The notes below the pieces were generated by a model. It ran no database searches, was not told the DNA's origin, and saw only the letters and a program-made list of their open reading frames with translations. Positions 1 through 6,478 of a stretch of DNA of 7,643 nucleotides are shown here, in pieces. Each line of letters begins with the position of its first letter. The first letter of the stretch is position 1. The stretch is taken from assembly GCA_029857975.1 (NCBI GenBank), contig JAOUFX010000120.1:1-7643 (forward strand). Reading direction: 5' to 3'. This stretch comes from Deltaproteobacteria bacterium (GTDB taxonomy: Bacteria; Desulfobacterota; SM23-61). Made by a program: the position numbers and the translations under genes.

Positions 1-108
1 CTTGATCCCCCGGTCTCTTAGGAGTTCCAGATAGGCCTGACCGACATTATCAATGGGAACATGGGTTAAAGTTGGTAATCTTTTTGGGGCACTTTTAGTT
101 TTTACCAT
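1..108 (-). CDS. N-terminal fragment of a probable thiamine-diphosphate-dependent enzyme (cut by window edge)
   Basis: An open frame starts at the ATG at 108-106 and runs off the left edge, giving 36 residues that begin MVKTKSAPKRLPTL. A strong Shine-Dalgarno sequence, GGAGGAAG, lies just upstream and fixes the start. The segment GQAYLELLRDRGIK resembles the first helix of the N-terminal (Pyr) domain of acetolactate-synthase-like ThDP enzymes, where a phrase of the type G-x-x-x-L-x-x-L-x-x-x-G-[VI] precedes the cofactor-binding Glu region. That diagnostic region lies outside the window, so the family call is an inference and the substrate is unknown. The gene follows the acyl-CoA dehydrogenase by 56 bp on the same strand and is probably cotranscribed with it. 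Confidence 0.5.
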   Translation of the reverse strand, partial: MVKTKSAPKRLPTLTHVPIDNVGQAYLELLRDRGIK

Positions 109-164
109 GAAGTCTTCCTCCGACAAATATCTTAAAGACTGCTCATCGTCAAATTTAATCCTTT

Positions 165-1310
165 TTAATCCTTCAGAAGCTCTCGGGCGATGACCATCCG
201 CTGGATTTCCGAGGTCCCTTCAAATATGCGGAACAATCTCATATCGCGATATACCCGTTCGATGGGCGATTCTGTCATGTACCCCATCCCGCCATGGATT
301 TGCACGGCAGCGTCCGCTGCGCGATTGGCCATTTCTGTGCAATACACCTTTACCATGGCCGCCTGCTGGGTTACCCGTTGTTTCTGATCCCGGCACCAGG
401 CCGTATGGTAGACCATCTGCCTTCCCGCGTAAATAGAGATTGCCATATCGGCCAGCATCCACTGGATGGCTTGGTTTGCCGAAATGGGTTTGCCAAACTG
501 CACCCTTTGTTTGGAGTGCACAATGCTAAGGTCGAGTACATACTGGGCTTGCCCCACACAAACCGCAGCGATGGTAATCCGTCCCTTTTCCAGAACCTTC
601 ATCGCTGTAACAAACCCCTTCCCTTCTACACCCCCAATGATATTAGCAGCGGGCACCTGGCAATCTTCAAAGACAATTTCTGCCGTGTTATTCCCGTGGA
701 TGCCCATTTTTTTGTCGATCTTGCCCACGGAATATCCCGGGAAGGTTTTCTCCACGATAAAGGCGGTGACCCCGCGCGGGCCTTTTTCTTTGTCCGTCAC
801 GGCCATTACGGTGACCACATCCGCAATGTCCCCGTTGGTAATAAAATGTTTTAAACCATTGAGCAGGTATACGTCCCCTTTTTTCACCGCTTTGGTCTGG
901 ATATTGGCCGCATCGGACCCGGCATTCGGCTCGGTTAGGGCAAAGGCTGCGGTCCACTCCCCGCTGGCACAACGCGGCAGATATTTCTGTTTCTGCTCCG
1001 GGCTGCCGTCGATCAAAATCCCCTGGGTGCCAATTCCGTTATTCGTCCCGAATCGGGACCGGAAGCAGACATTGGTCCTTCCTAACTCTTCATTCAGCAC
1101 GCATTCCCCCAAGGTATTCAAACCCATACCGCCATACTCTTCGGGGGTGGATAGGCCAAAAAGACCCAGATCGCGCATCTTCTGGACAATGCTCTCAGTG
1201 ATTTTTCCTTCTTCTTCAACTTTCTGGGAAATGGGTTCCAGATCGTTCTTTACAAAACGGCGAATAGTATCGCGCATGAGTCTAACATTTTCCGGAATTT
1301 CAAAATCCAT
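165..1310 (-). CDS. Acyl-CoA dehydrogenase (FAD flavoprotein)
   Basis: A 381-residue protein of full family length. It oxidises an acyl-CoA to the trans-2-enoyl-CoA in the cytoplasm and passes electrons to electron-transfer flavoprotein. Visible signatures are LTEPNAGSD (residues 125-133, FAD/substrate region), SKQRVQFGKPI (266-276), QIHGGMGY (337-344, FAD contacts) and RIFEGTSEIQR (361-371), in which Glu364 sits where the catalytic base lies in medium- and short-chain acyl-CoA dehydrogenases. The start is ATG 1310-1308 because GGGAGGAG lies about 6 bases upstream; an in-frame ATG six codons earlier (1328) would place this Shine-Dalgarno sequence inside the gene. Chain-length or branched-chain specificity cannot be read from the sequence. 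A promoter lies about 110 bases upstream, and a probable ThDP enzyme gene follows. Confidence 0.95.
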   Translation of the reverse strand: MDFEIPENVRLMRDTIRRFVKNDLEPISQKVEEEGKITESIVQKMRDLGLFGLSTPEEYGGMGLNTLGECVLNEELGRTNVCFRSRFGTNNGIGTQGILIDGSPEQKQKYLPRCASGEWTAAFALTEPNAGSDAANIQTKAVKKGDVYLLNGLKHFITNGDIADVVTVMAVTDKEKGPRGVTAFIVEKTFPGYSVGKIDKKMGIHGNNTAEIVFEDCQVPAANIIGGVEGKGFVTAMKVLEKGRITIAAVCVGQAQYVLDLSIVHSKQRVQFGKPISANQAIQWMLADMAISIYAGRQMVYHTAWCRDQKQRVTQQAAMVKVYCTEMANRAADAAVQIHGGMGYMTESPIERVYRDMRLFRIFEGTSEIQRMVIARELLKD

Positions 1311-1416
1311 CTCTTCTCCTCCCTTCAAGGATTGCTTGATTTATATTGCTTAAAAAGCGCAAATTAAAGAATTTTTTTCTTACGCCTCTTACCTTGAGGT
1401 TAACACTTTTTAATGT
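1311..1416 (-). promoter_or_regulatory. AT-rich 5' leader of the acyl-CoA dehydrogenase unit
   Basis: About 105 bases separate the predicted transcription start from the ATG at 1310. The leader holds a short inverted repeat at 1367-1381 (AAGAA, five T, TTCTT) and a TTGC/GCAA dyad at 1346-1362 (TTGCTTAAAAAGCGCAA, with an inner GCTT/AAGC pair). The GGAGGAG ribosome binding site is next to the gene. The dyad could be a repressor operator, but no known operator consensus is recognised, and no conserved riboswitch architecture is visible. Confidence 0.3.
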
Positions 1417-1422
1417 CCGTGC

Positions 1423-1451
1423 ATCATAACACAAAGAAAAAAACGGTTCAA
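1423..1451 (-). promoter_or_regulatory. Sigma70-type promoter for the acyl-CoA dehydrogenase unit
   Basis: Read on the minus strand, a -35 box TTGAAC (1451-1446) is followed by exactly 17 bases and a -10 box TATGAT (1428-1423, five of six consensus bases). The spacer is T-rich. Transcription would start near 1416. The position, between two genes with different roles and just downstream of a palindromic repeat, fits a separate transcription unit for the acyl-CoA dehydrogenase and the gene after it. This is a sequence match only. Confidence 0.6.
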
Positions 1452-1457
1452 GTTAAG

Positions 1458-1541
1458 CCCCTCACCTTTCCCGTTCGGCTGAGCTCACGACGAAGCCCTC
1501 TCCCCGCAAACGGGGATGAGGGCGGGGGTGAGGAGGAAAGG
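1458..1541. repeat. GC-rich palindromic intergenic repeat
   Basis: A nested inverted repeat lies in the 262-bp gap between the two units. The inner hairpin pairs CCCTCTCCCCG (1496-1506) with CGGGGATGAGGG (1511-1522) across a CAAA loop, with one bulged A. Outer arms CCTCACC (1460-1466) and GGTGAGG (1527-1533) are exact complements. The wording CCCTCACC...CCCTCTCCCCG...GGGGAGAGGG is a style of dispersed intergenic repeat seen in many proteobacterial genomes (from memory). There is no T-run directly after the stem on either strand, so it is not a classical intrinsic terminator, although it could attenuate transcription or protect the 3' end of the upstream mRNA. Confidence 0.65.
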
Positions 1542-1572
1542 CCTTTAAAAAATCGAAGCCATGAACTCGGTA

Positions 1573-4500
1573 TTAAAAATTGGGGGATGAAGGCACGGTT
1601 TTCTCGGCGATTTGCATGGCCTGGCGGTAGGTTTTTTGGGCCATTTCCTTATCGATTTTGACCCAAATTCCAGCAATCTCTTTTAAATTTCTTATTCGAT
1701 CACCGATACCATCGATCTTTTCCACTTCCTGAGCGGCTTGTTTCAGCAAACGTTTAGATTCATCTTGGCTCGCAGCAGTGCTCATGCGCGCCATTTGCAG
1801 CAGGGAATGAAACCGGATCTCTTTGGGCTCAACCTGCGCCAGAACATCCAATCCTTTGTTGGGTTCGTAGGCAAACCAGGCTACGGCAATCTCACCCATG
1901 AGGCGGGAATTTTTCTCCTGTTGAGCGTAAGAAAAAGCCTTTTCCAGAATCTTGATATTTTCTGCAATACCCATTTTGCTGAATACTTCGGCGCTTTCCA
2001 GAAGAATCTTCGCCCGCAAGAAAGGCGAGGATGCTTTTGCCGCGACGGCCAGGGCTTGCTCGGGCTCCCAGAAGGATTGTTGGCGAAGAATTTCGGCGTG
2101 GATCTTATTTTCTTTACCCGTTGAGGGAATTATATCGCGGGCCTCACCCTCCGCCTTTTTTAGAACTTCTTTTCCCTTTTCCTTATCGAGAATATGCCAT
2201 TGCCGGGCAAGCTGAAGAACCCTTTGGGCCCGCAGGGCCGGATCTTTAATTTTTTCGGCCGCCCCAAGGGTTTTATGCAAGACATCCTCGGCTTTTTTCC
2301 GATTCCATTTCTGCAACCGGGTTCCCACCTGCAAAAGGGCGTAGGAATACGGTTCGGGAAAATCCGCAGAAATTTTTCCGGCTACCTCCAAAGCTTTCTC
2401 CTCATTGAGCGGAGCCCAGTCAACGGCCAAACCGCAAAGAAAATATGACCGCTCCTTGGGTTCCTTGATCTTCTCGCTCTCCTGTAGAGCCCTGATGAAG
2501 AAAGGAGTAGCCCGGGATTCATCATTTTTAATCATCTCCCTTCCCAGGCCCCATTGGTAGATTGCCTTCAGCTCCGGAAGGTCCGGTTGATCCGGTTCAG
2601 ACGGAATAAATTTTTTAGCCAACTGGTCGGCGATCTTACGGCAAAGGTCCAGGCGTAAAGAACTTTCCGATATCCCGTAAGCTGCCTGAATGGCCTCGGC
2701 CATGCCCGGGGGGGGATCTTTTTTAACCCAGATTTTGCCGGCCTCTTTAAGGAGCAGGTCGCGGGTTTCCCGGGAGGGAATCTCCTGGAGCTTGCGCAGG
2801 GTTTTTATCTTGTTCATCGAGGCAGCTTCCATCACCAACTGGGATAACAGCTTGGAGGTTTTGGCCCCTTCCGGTAACGCTAAAACCTGGTCCATGGCCT
2901 TTTGCAAAAGATAAAAGGCTTGATCGGGGTGGCTCTTTTTCATGGTGCCAGCCGCTTCTTGAAAAGCCATGGCTCTCTCCAGGGGAAAGGCAGAGGGAAG
3001 AGCCTCAGCCCAATTTTTAGCCCGCACCGGGTCGACCTTGGCCCAAAGACGGATTTCTTCCAGGCTTTGGCGGATTTGAAGCACGGAGGAATCGACTTTT
3101 TCTAATATGGCCTGTGCTCTTTGGGGGTCTGACCCTTTCCAGGATGCAGCAACACTCTCCAAAACCTCGGCTTTAACCGGCAAAGAAAAGATTTCATCCG
3201 CGGCCTTTTCGGCCAATTGAAGGGCCGCCTGGCCTTTTTCCCGCTCTATCTGAGCCCATTTCTTCCCCAGTTCAACCAGGGTCAATGCTCTGATATACGG
3301 GTCAGAGATAGACCTGGTGACCTGGAGGGTCTCGCGGTATAAAGAAATGACTTTTTGCACATCGCGGGACATCCAGGAAGTAGTAATCTTAACCAATGCT
3401 TTTTGGCGGAAGGCCTCCCAAGGGATTCTGGCGGCGAATTCCATTGCTTCTCTTTTATTCTGCTGCGCGAACCGCTGAACCAGGAGTTCCAGAATTTCCG
3501 AACGATAAAACGGGTCTTCTGCCTGCTGAATTATTTTTTGAGCTTCCTCGGGACAAACCTCAAACATTTTTTTCGCGATCAAACTTTTAATTTTCAGCGC
3601 TTCGCCGGAGTCCGATATTTTGGAAGTTTCAACCCATGCCCGTTTCAGTAACTCGCAGGCTTTCGCCCCGGGAACGGCTGTGATCTCAGCGACTCGGGTG
3701 AAGGAGTAAGCCCGGGTTGCCGGGTAATCGGGGGAAATCTCCGCGGCCCAGCGCTCTGCTTGTTCCCAGTCCTGAGGTGCCCAATGAAAAATCATCTCCT
3801 GGAGAGCAAAGGCATGGAGCTGGGGGGTCAAACGTTGAAATTTTTCCAAGGCTTTTTCTGCCCAGGTATTCTTCTCGTGGGGGTTTTTTTGGCCGCCGGC
3901 GGCAGCGATGCGGACGAAAGCTTTTATTCGGGGGTACGAAGGAGAAATGGATTCCGCTGCCTTCCAGGCTTCTTCTAAGAGTTTGCCGTTTTGTTGCTGA
4001 ATACGGGTGGCCAGAACCACATGGGTTAGAGATAGAGCTCTTAAAAAGGGGTCATTGATCAAACGGGATAGCTCTACCGCTCGATCGGCGTTTATTCCTA
4101 CCCAGGCTTCAGCCAAGGGTTTGAGCTCCTGATCCCGGATCGTCCGATCTTTGATTTTTAAGGTTTCTTGAGAAGCCGATTCTAAAGCGCTCCGGCCTTG
4201 GTGGGGGATGGCCCGGGCCCACTCTTCGGCTACGGCGCGGAGGCCCCAGCTTCGCCCTTTTGCCGAGCGGAGCTCATCTCGTAGGTCCAGGACCGTATTA
4301 AAATCCACCCCCTGCTTTCGGGCTGTCTCTCGATCAGGCCACTCAGAAACGACTGCTTCCAGCATCGCGACCTGGTTGGCTTTTTCCCGGGCGTTTAGAG
4401 CCATCTGCCAGGATAACTGGAAAGCTTTTTCAGATGGGCCGGCCTCGATCTTTGACCATTCCCGGGCCAAATCCGCCAGGACAATGGCTTGGGAAAAAGT

Positions 4501-5199
4501 CTCTTCCATTCTGCGGGAAGATTGGGAGGCCACGGCCAGGGATTGTTCCAACCGTTCTTGATTCGGGTTTTTCTTTGCCGGTTCCTTTGCTCCGTAAGAA
4601 CACGCGCCTGCTGAAAAACTTGCCCCGATGAGCATGAAAAGAAGGAGCATTTTCCCCCAGCGGTTCAGCCTGTGATAGGCAAGTGCCCCCAGGGCGAAGA
4701 GCCCGAGAAAAATCAAACTTCCCAGGCCGATCAACCAGCGGCGGGCAGATTCATCTCTGATCTGCAGGGTCCTTTCATAAACCTTTTGGAGGGCCGCTCT
4801 CTGGCTTGAAGTTTCTTGAGCAAACTGGGCAACCGAGACCTGTTCACGGTTCTGCAGTTCGGAGAAGGAATCGGCAATTTCTACAACTTTTTTCTTCAGA
4901 ATATTCCTCTCCCGGTCCAGAGTGTTTATAATCTGATCCAGCTTGAGGATCCGGTTGGCGGTGAAAAAAATTTCCTCGGAAAGCAAACGCACACCGGGGC
5001 ATGGATCCAGTTTGGCATGATAAACGCTTTTGGACCCGGCAATGCGGGAAGGAGAAAAAGGCTGAGAATATTTTTGGCTGTAATCTTGGGAATGACATTC
5101 CAGGCAATAAGCCGCTGGTTTGGCCGATGAAGGAGTGGCCATCATCCCGAAGAGCAATAAACTTGCCCCGACGAAAAGAATTTTGGGTCGTATTTTCAT
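1573..5199 (-). CDS. Large membrane-anchored protein with one CxxCH heme motif and a long helical-repeat domain, coupled to sdhB
   Basis: A 1208-residue protein not recognised as a named family. The start is ATG 5199-5197: it overlaps the sdhB stop as ATGA, has AAGGG upstream, and opens directly on a Sec signal peptide (residues 1-26, cleavage predicted after SSA). Next come CLECH (32-36, covalent heme c site), a possible distal ligand His61 in VYHAKLDPCPG, a charged, probably coiled-coil stretch (about 81-154), a transmembrane helix (155-175), the basic loop HRLNRWGK, and a second hydrophobic segment (184-199) ending at Cys200. Residues about 215-1208 are degenerate repeats of roughly 35-40 residues with recurring A-x-x-W...D-x-x-x-A patterns, which suggests a TPR- or HEAT-like alpha solenoid. 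Predicted topology puts heme and solenoid in the periplasm, with the basic loop inside. Translational coupling to sdhB points to a role with complex II; electron transfer or scaffolding is inference. Confidence 0.85.
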   Translation of the reverse strand: MKIRPKILFVGASLLLFGMMATPSSAKPAAYCLECHSQDYSQKYSQPFSPSRIAGSKSVYHAKLDPCPGVRLLSEEIFFTANRILKLDQIINTLDRERNILKKKVVEIADSFSELQNREQVSVAQFAQETSSQRAALQKVYERTLQIRDESARRWLIGLGSLIFLGLFALGALAYHRLNRWGKMLLLFMLIGASFSAGACSYGAKEPAKKNPNQERLEQSLAVASQSSRRMEETFSQAIVLADLAREWSKIEAGPSEKAFQLSWQMALNAREKANQVAMLEAVVSEWPDRETARKQGVDFNTVLDLRDELRSAKGRSWGLRAVAEEWARAIPHQGRSALESASQETLKIKDRTIRDQELKPLAEAWVGINADRAVELSRLINDPFLRALSLTHVVLATRIQQQNGKLLEEAWKAAESISPSYPRIKAFVRIAAAGGQKNPHEKNTWAEKALEKFQRLTPQLHAFALQEMIFHWAPQDWEQAERWAAEISPDYPATRAYSFTRVAEITAVPGAKACELLKRAWVETSKISDSGEALKIKSLIAKKMFEVCPEEAQKIIQQAEDPFYRSEILELLVQRFAQQNKREAMEFAARIPWEAFRQKALVKITTSWMSRDVQKVISLYRETLQVTRSISDPYIRALTLVELGKKWAQIEREKGQAALQLAEKAADEIFSLPVKAEVLESVAASWKGSDPQRAQAILEKVDSSVLQIRQSLEEIRLWAKVDPVRAKNWAEALPSAFPLERAMAFQEAAGTMKKSHPDQAFYLLQKAMDQVLALPEGAKTSKLLSQLVMEAASMNKIKTLRKLQEIPSRETRDLLLKEAGKIWVKKDPPPGMAEAIQAAYGISESSLRLDLCRKIADQLAKKFIPSEPDQPDLPELKAIYQWGLGREMIKNDESRATPFFIRALQESEKIKEPKERSYFLCGLAVDWAPLNEEKALEVAGKISADFPEPYSYALLQVGTRLQKWNRKKAEDVLHKTLGAAEKIKDPALRAQRVLQLARQWHILDKEKGKEVLKKAEGEARDIIPSTGKENKIHAEILRQQSFWEPEQALAVAAKASSPFLRAKILLESAEVFSKMGIAENIKILEKAFSYAQQEKNSRLMGEIAVAWFAYEPNKGLDVLAQVEPKEIRFHSLLQMARMSTAASQDESKRLLKQAAQEVEKIDGIGDRIRNLKEIAGIWVKIDKEMAQKTYRQAMQIAEKTVPSSPNF
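4600..4650 (-). other. Internal signal-like segment with lipobox-like Cys and possible internal start
   Basis: Within the large protein, residues 184-200 read MLLLFMLIGASFSAGAC, followed by polar SYGAKEPAKK. This looks like a lipoprotein signal peptide whose last four residues, AGAC, fit the permissive lipobox pattern with Cys200 as +1. The ATG at 4650-4648 is preceded by GGGGGAAA, a possible though closely spaced ribosome binding site. The segment may simply be the second membrane helix of a hairpin; the alternative is that two ancestral genes, a heme protein with a C-terminal anchor and a repeat lipoprotein, have fused. Confidence 0.4.
5092..5106 (-). other. Heme c attachment motif CLECH
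   Basis: Codons 32-36 of the large protein encode Cys-Leu-Glu-Cys-His, the CxxCH motif used for covalent heme attachment in the periplasm. It lies only six residues after the predicted signal-peptide cleavage site. It is the only CxxCH in the protein, so at most one c-type heme is expected. His61 is a candidate for the second axial ligand; this is inferred. Confidence 0.65.
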
Positions 5200-5939
5200 G
5201 CGCCCTTGCCTCGGCGGAAAGACATCAAGCTTTTCATCGCCTGCCAGAAGATCTGCCGCTTTAAATAATGGATGCCCCGGGTAGGGCTGATGTGCTTGGG
5301 GCATACATCCGTACAGTTGAATTCCATGTGGCAGCGGTATACTCCGTTTTCATCGGCAAGACGGGCGAGTCGGTTGCCAGGCCAATCCCGGGAATCGGCA
5401 ATGAGGCAAAAAGCTCGGTTCAATCCCATCGGTCCGATGTACTCCGGAGCCCAGTTCATCATCGTACACGCCGAAACACAGGAGCCGCAGGCTATACACT
5501 CGGTGTTCATTCCGATGGTCTTTCTCTCCCGGGAAGTGGGTTTAATGATGGCTGGCTCCAGATTAGCAGTCCGGGGAATAAAGTAAGGCTCCATTTTTTT
5601 AAGGCGATTGATCAAAGATTTAAGGTCAACGGTTAGGTCTTTGATAACGGGTAGGTGACGCAAAGGCGTAAGGGAAATTGGCCCGGAACCCAGATTTTTA
5701 ACCAGCGTCTTACAGGCCAATCCTTCCTTGCCGTTGATAACCAGGGCGCAAGAACCGCACATGGCCAGCCGGCAGGAATAACGAAAGGAAAGGGTCTTGT
5801 CTTGGGTTTGCTGGATTTTGAAGAGGGCATCCAACACCGTAACCTTTTCCGTCTCTCCCAGATCCAAGGAAAACTCTTGTTCGTAGGGTGCGGCGTCTTT
5901 CCGGGGATCGAATCGAAAAATTTTAAAAATATAAATCAT
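5196..5939 (-). CDS. sdhB: Succinate dehydrogenase/fumarate reductase iron-sulfur subunit
   Basis: A 247-residue cytosolic subunit that carries electrons between the flavoprotein and the membrane quinone site. All cluster ligands are present: [2Fe-2S] Cys56, Cys61, Cys64 and Cys76 in YSCRLAMCGSCALV...LAC; [4Fe-4S] Cys148, Cys151, Cys154 and Cys213; [3Fe-4S] Cys158, Cys203 and Cys209 in CIACGSCVSAC and CHMEFNCTDVCP. Length and spacing match E. coli SdhB closely. The N-terminus MIYIFKIFRFDP fits the family start, yet the 37 bases before the ATG have no Shine-Dalgarno sequence and are almost pure A/T. The stop codon overlaps the ATG of the large heme/repeat protein by ATGA. Whether the complex runs as succinate dehydrogenase or fumarate reductase cannot be decided from sequence. 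Confidence 0.96.
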   Translation of the reverse strand: MIYIFKIFRFDPRKDAAPYEQEFSLDLGETEKVTVLDALFKIQQTQDKTLSFRYSCRLAMCGSCALVINGKEGLACKTLVKNLGSGPISLTPLRHLPVIKDLTVDLKSLINRLKKMEPYFIPRTANLEPAIIKPTSRERKTIGMNTECIACGSCVSACTMMNWAPEYIGPMGLNRAFCLIADSRDWPGNRLARLADENGVYRCHMEFNCTDVCPKHISPTRGIHYLKRQIFWQAMKSLMSFRRGKGA

Positions 5940-5976
5940 AATTATTTTAAAAAGTTATTATATATTTAATAAAATA
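5940..5976 (-). promoter_or_regulatory. Extremely A/T-rich spacer serving as the sdhB translation initiation region
   Basis: The 37 bases between the anchor stop codon and the sdhB ATG contain one G/C pair. No purine-rich Shine-Dalgarno sequence is present; the ten bases before the ATG read AAAATAATT plus one T. Such unstructured A/T-rich leaders can recruit ribosomes through protein S1. A TATAAT string lies at 5962-5957 (minus strand), but there is no convincing -35 box. Confidence 0.45.
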
Positions 5977-6318
5977 TTACTTTATGCCACCCAAAGGTAA
6001 ATAATTCCATACCCCCAAAAGCCCCAAGAAAGCTAAAAACAGGAAAACGATGAAAAGAACTTTCTGGGTCTTCACGTTGGCCCCTAAGTCAATCAACAAA
6101 ACTCTTATTCCTAAGGAAGCATGAAAAGCAACGACCAGAAGCAGCAGAAATTGTAAAGGCCGGCGGTAGGGCAGGAAAAAATGAAGAATCAAAAAGAGCA
6201 AGATGAGAATCGCTGAAACTCTCTGCAATAACCAAGCCCACATACCCGGCAGCGTACTCCTCCAGACCTGGACTTCCCCCACTTCTCTCTTCAAAACCCA
6301 TTCTTTGGCATTAGCCAT
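5977..6318 (-). CDS. Succinate dehydrogenase/fumarate reductase membrane anchor (SdhC/SdhD type)
   Basis: A 113-residue hydrophobic protein with three predicted membrane helices (about residues 28-49, 55-76 and 86-104), the usual layout of a complex II anchor. LLQRVSAILILL at the start of helix 1 matches the R-x-[ST]-[GA]-[VI] segment near the quinone site in SdhC/SdhD. His66 in AFHASLGIRVLLIDLG lies where the heme b ligand sits in the H-x-x-x-G-[IM]-x-x-x-x-x-D motif of the family. Length and the short N-terminus resemble SdhD (E. coli 115 residues) more than SdhC. The start is ATG 6318-6316, with GGGAGAG about 6 bases upstream; a GTG at 6351 would add eleven residues coded by the neighbouring repeat and is unlikely. 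It lies between sdhA and sdhB, and any second anchor must be outside the window. Confidence 0.85.
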   Translation of the reverse strand: MANAKEWVLKREVGEVQVWRSTLPGMWAWLLQRVSAILILLFLILHFFLPYRRPLQFLLLLVVAFHASLGIRVLLIDLGANVKTQKVLFIVFLFLAFLGLLGVWNYLPLGGIK

Positions 6319-6331
6319 ATTTTTCTCTCCC

Positions 6332-6474
6332 AATCTTTCACCGCAGAGCACGCCGAGACCGCAGAGAAATATCTAAATGGAAAACAAAAATTTAAAACAG
6401 ATTTGACTTGATCTTCTTTTGTCTTTTGAATTGAATCCATCTCGGCGTTCTCCGCGCTCTCCGTGGTGAAGATT
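6332..6474. repeat. Inverted-repeat (MITE/REP-like) element between sdhA and the anchor gene
   Basis: Two 32-bp arms face each other: left 6337-6368, starting TTCACCGCAGAGCACGCCGA, and right 6439-6470, whose complement starts TTCACCACGGAGAGCGCGGA. They match at 24 of 32 positions, and the match extends outward by AATCT if one T is skipped. About 70 bp of A/T-rich sequence separates the arms. The GCAGAG/GCCGAGA wording is a common dispersed intergenic repeat in environmental bacteria (its spurious translation is ESAENAE), which suggests a non-autonomous mobile element. In the operon mRNA it could fold into a long hairpin just before the anchor's ribosome binding site. Confidence 0.7.
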
Positions 6475-6478
6475 TTTT

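Noticed and set aside
466..1353. A 295-codon plus-strand ORF
   Set aside because: It lies wholly antisense to the clear acyl-CoA dehydrogenase, and its composition looks like a shadow frame, with no recognisable motif.
1496..1572. Hairpin plus nearby T6 run as a Rho-independent terminator of the sdh unit
   Set aside because: On the minus strand the T-run comes before the hairpin, not after it, so the terminator geometry is wrong.
1413..1661. An 82-codon plus-strand ORF across the intergenic repeat
   Set aside because: It is composed of the palindromic repeat and antisense sequence of the large gene, with no ribosome binding site or family resemblance.
5200..5304. 35-residue N-terminal extension of the large heme/repeat protein
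   Set aside because: It would lie inside sdhB coding sequence and bury the signal peptide; the ATG at 5199 has a ribosome binding site and the ATGA overlap.
5957..5985. TATAAT string as an internal promoter for sdhB
   Set aside because: The spacer is almost entirely A/T, so a match is expected by chance, and the hexamer 17 bases upstream (ATAAAG) is a poor -35 box.
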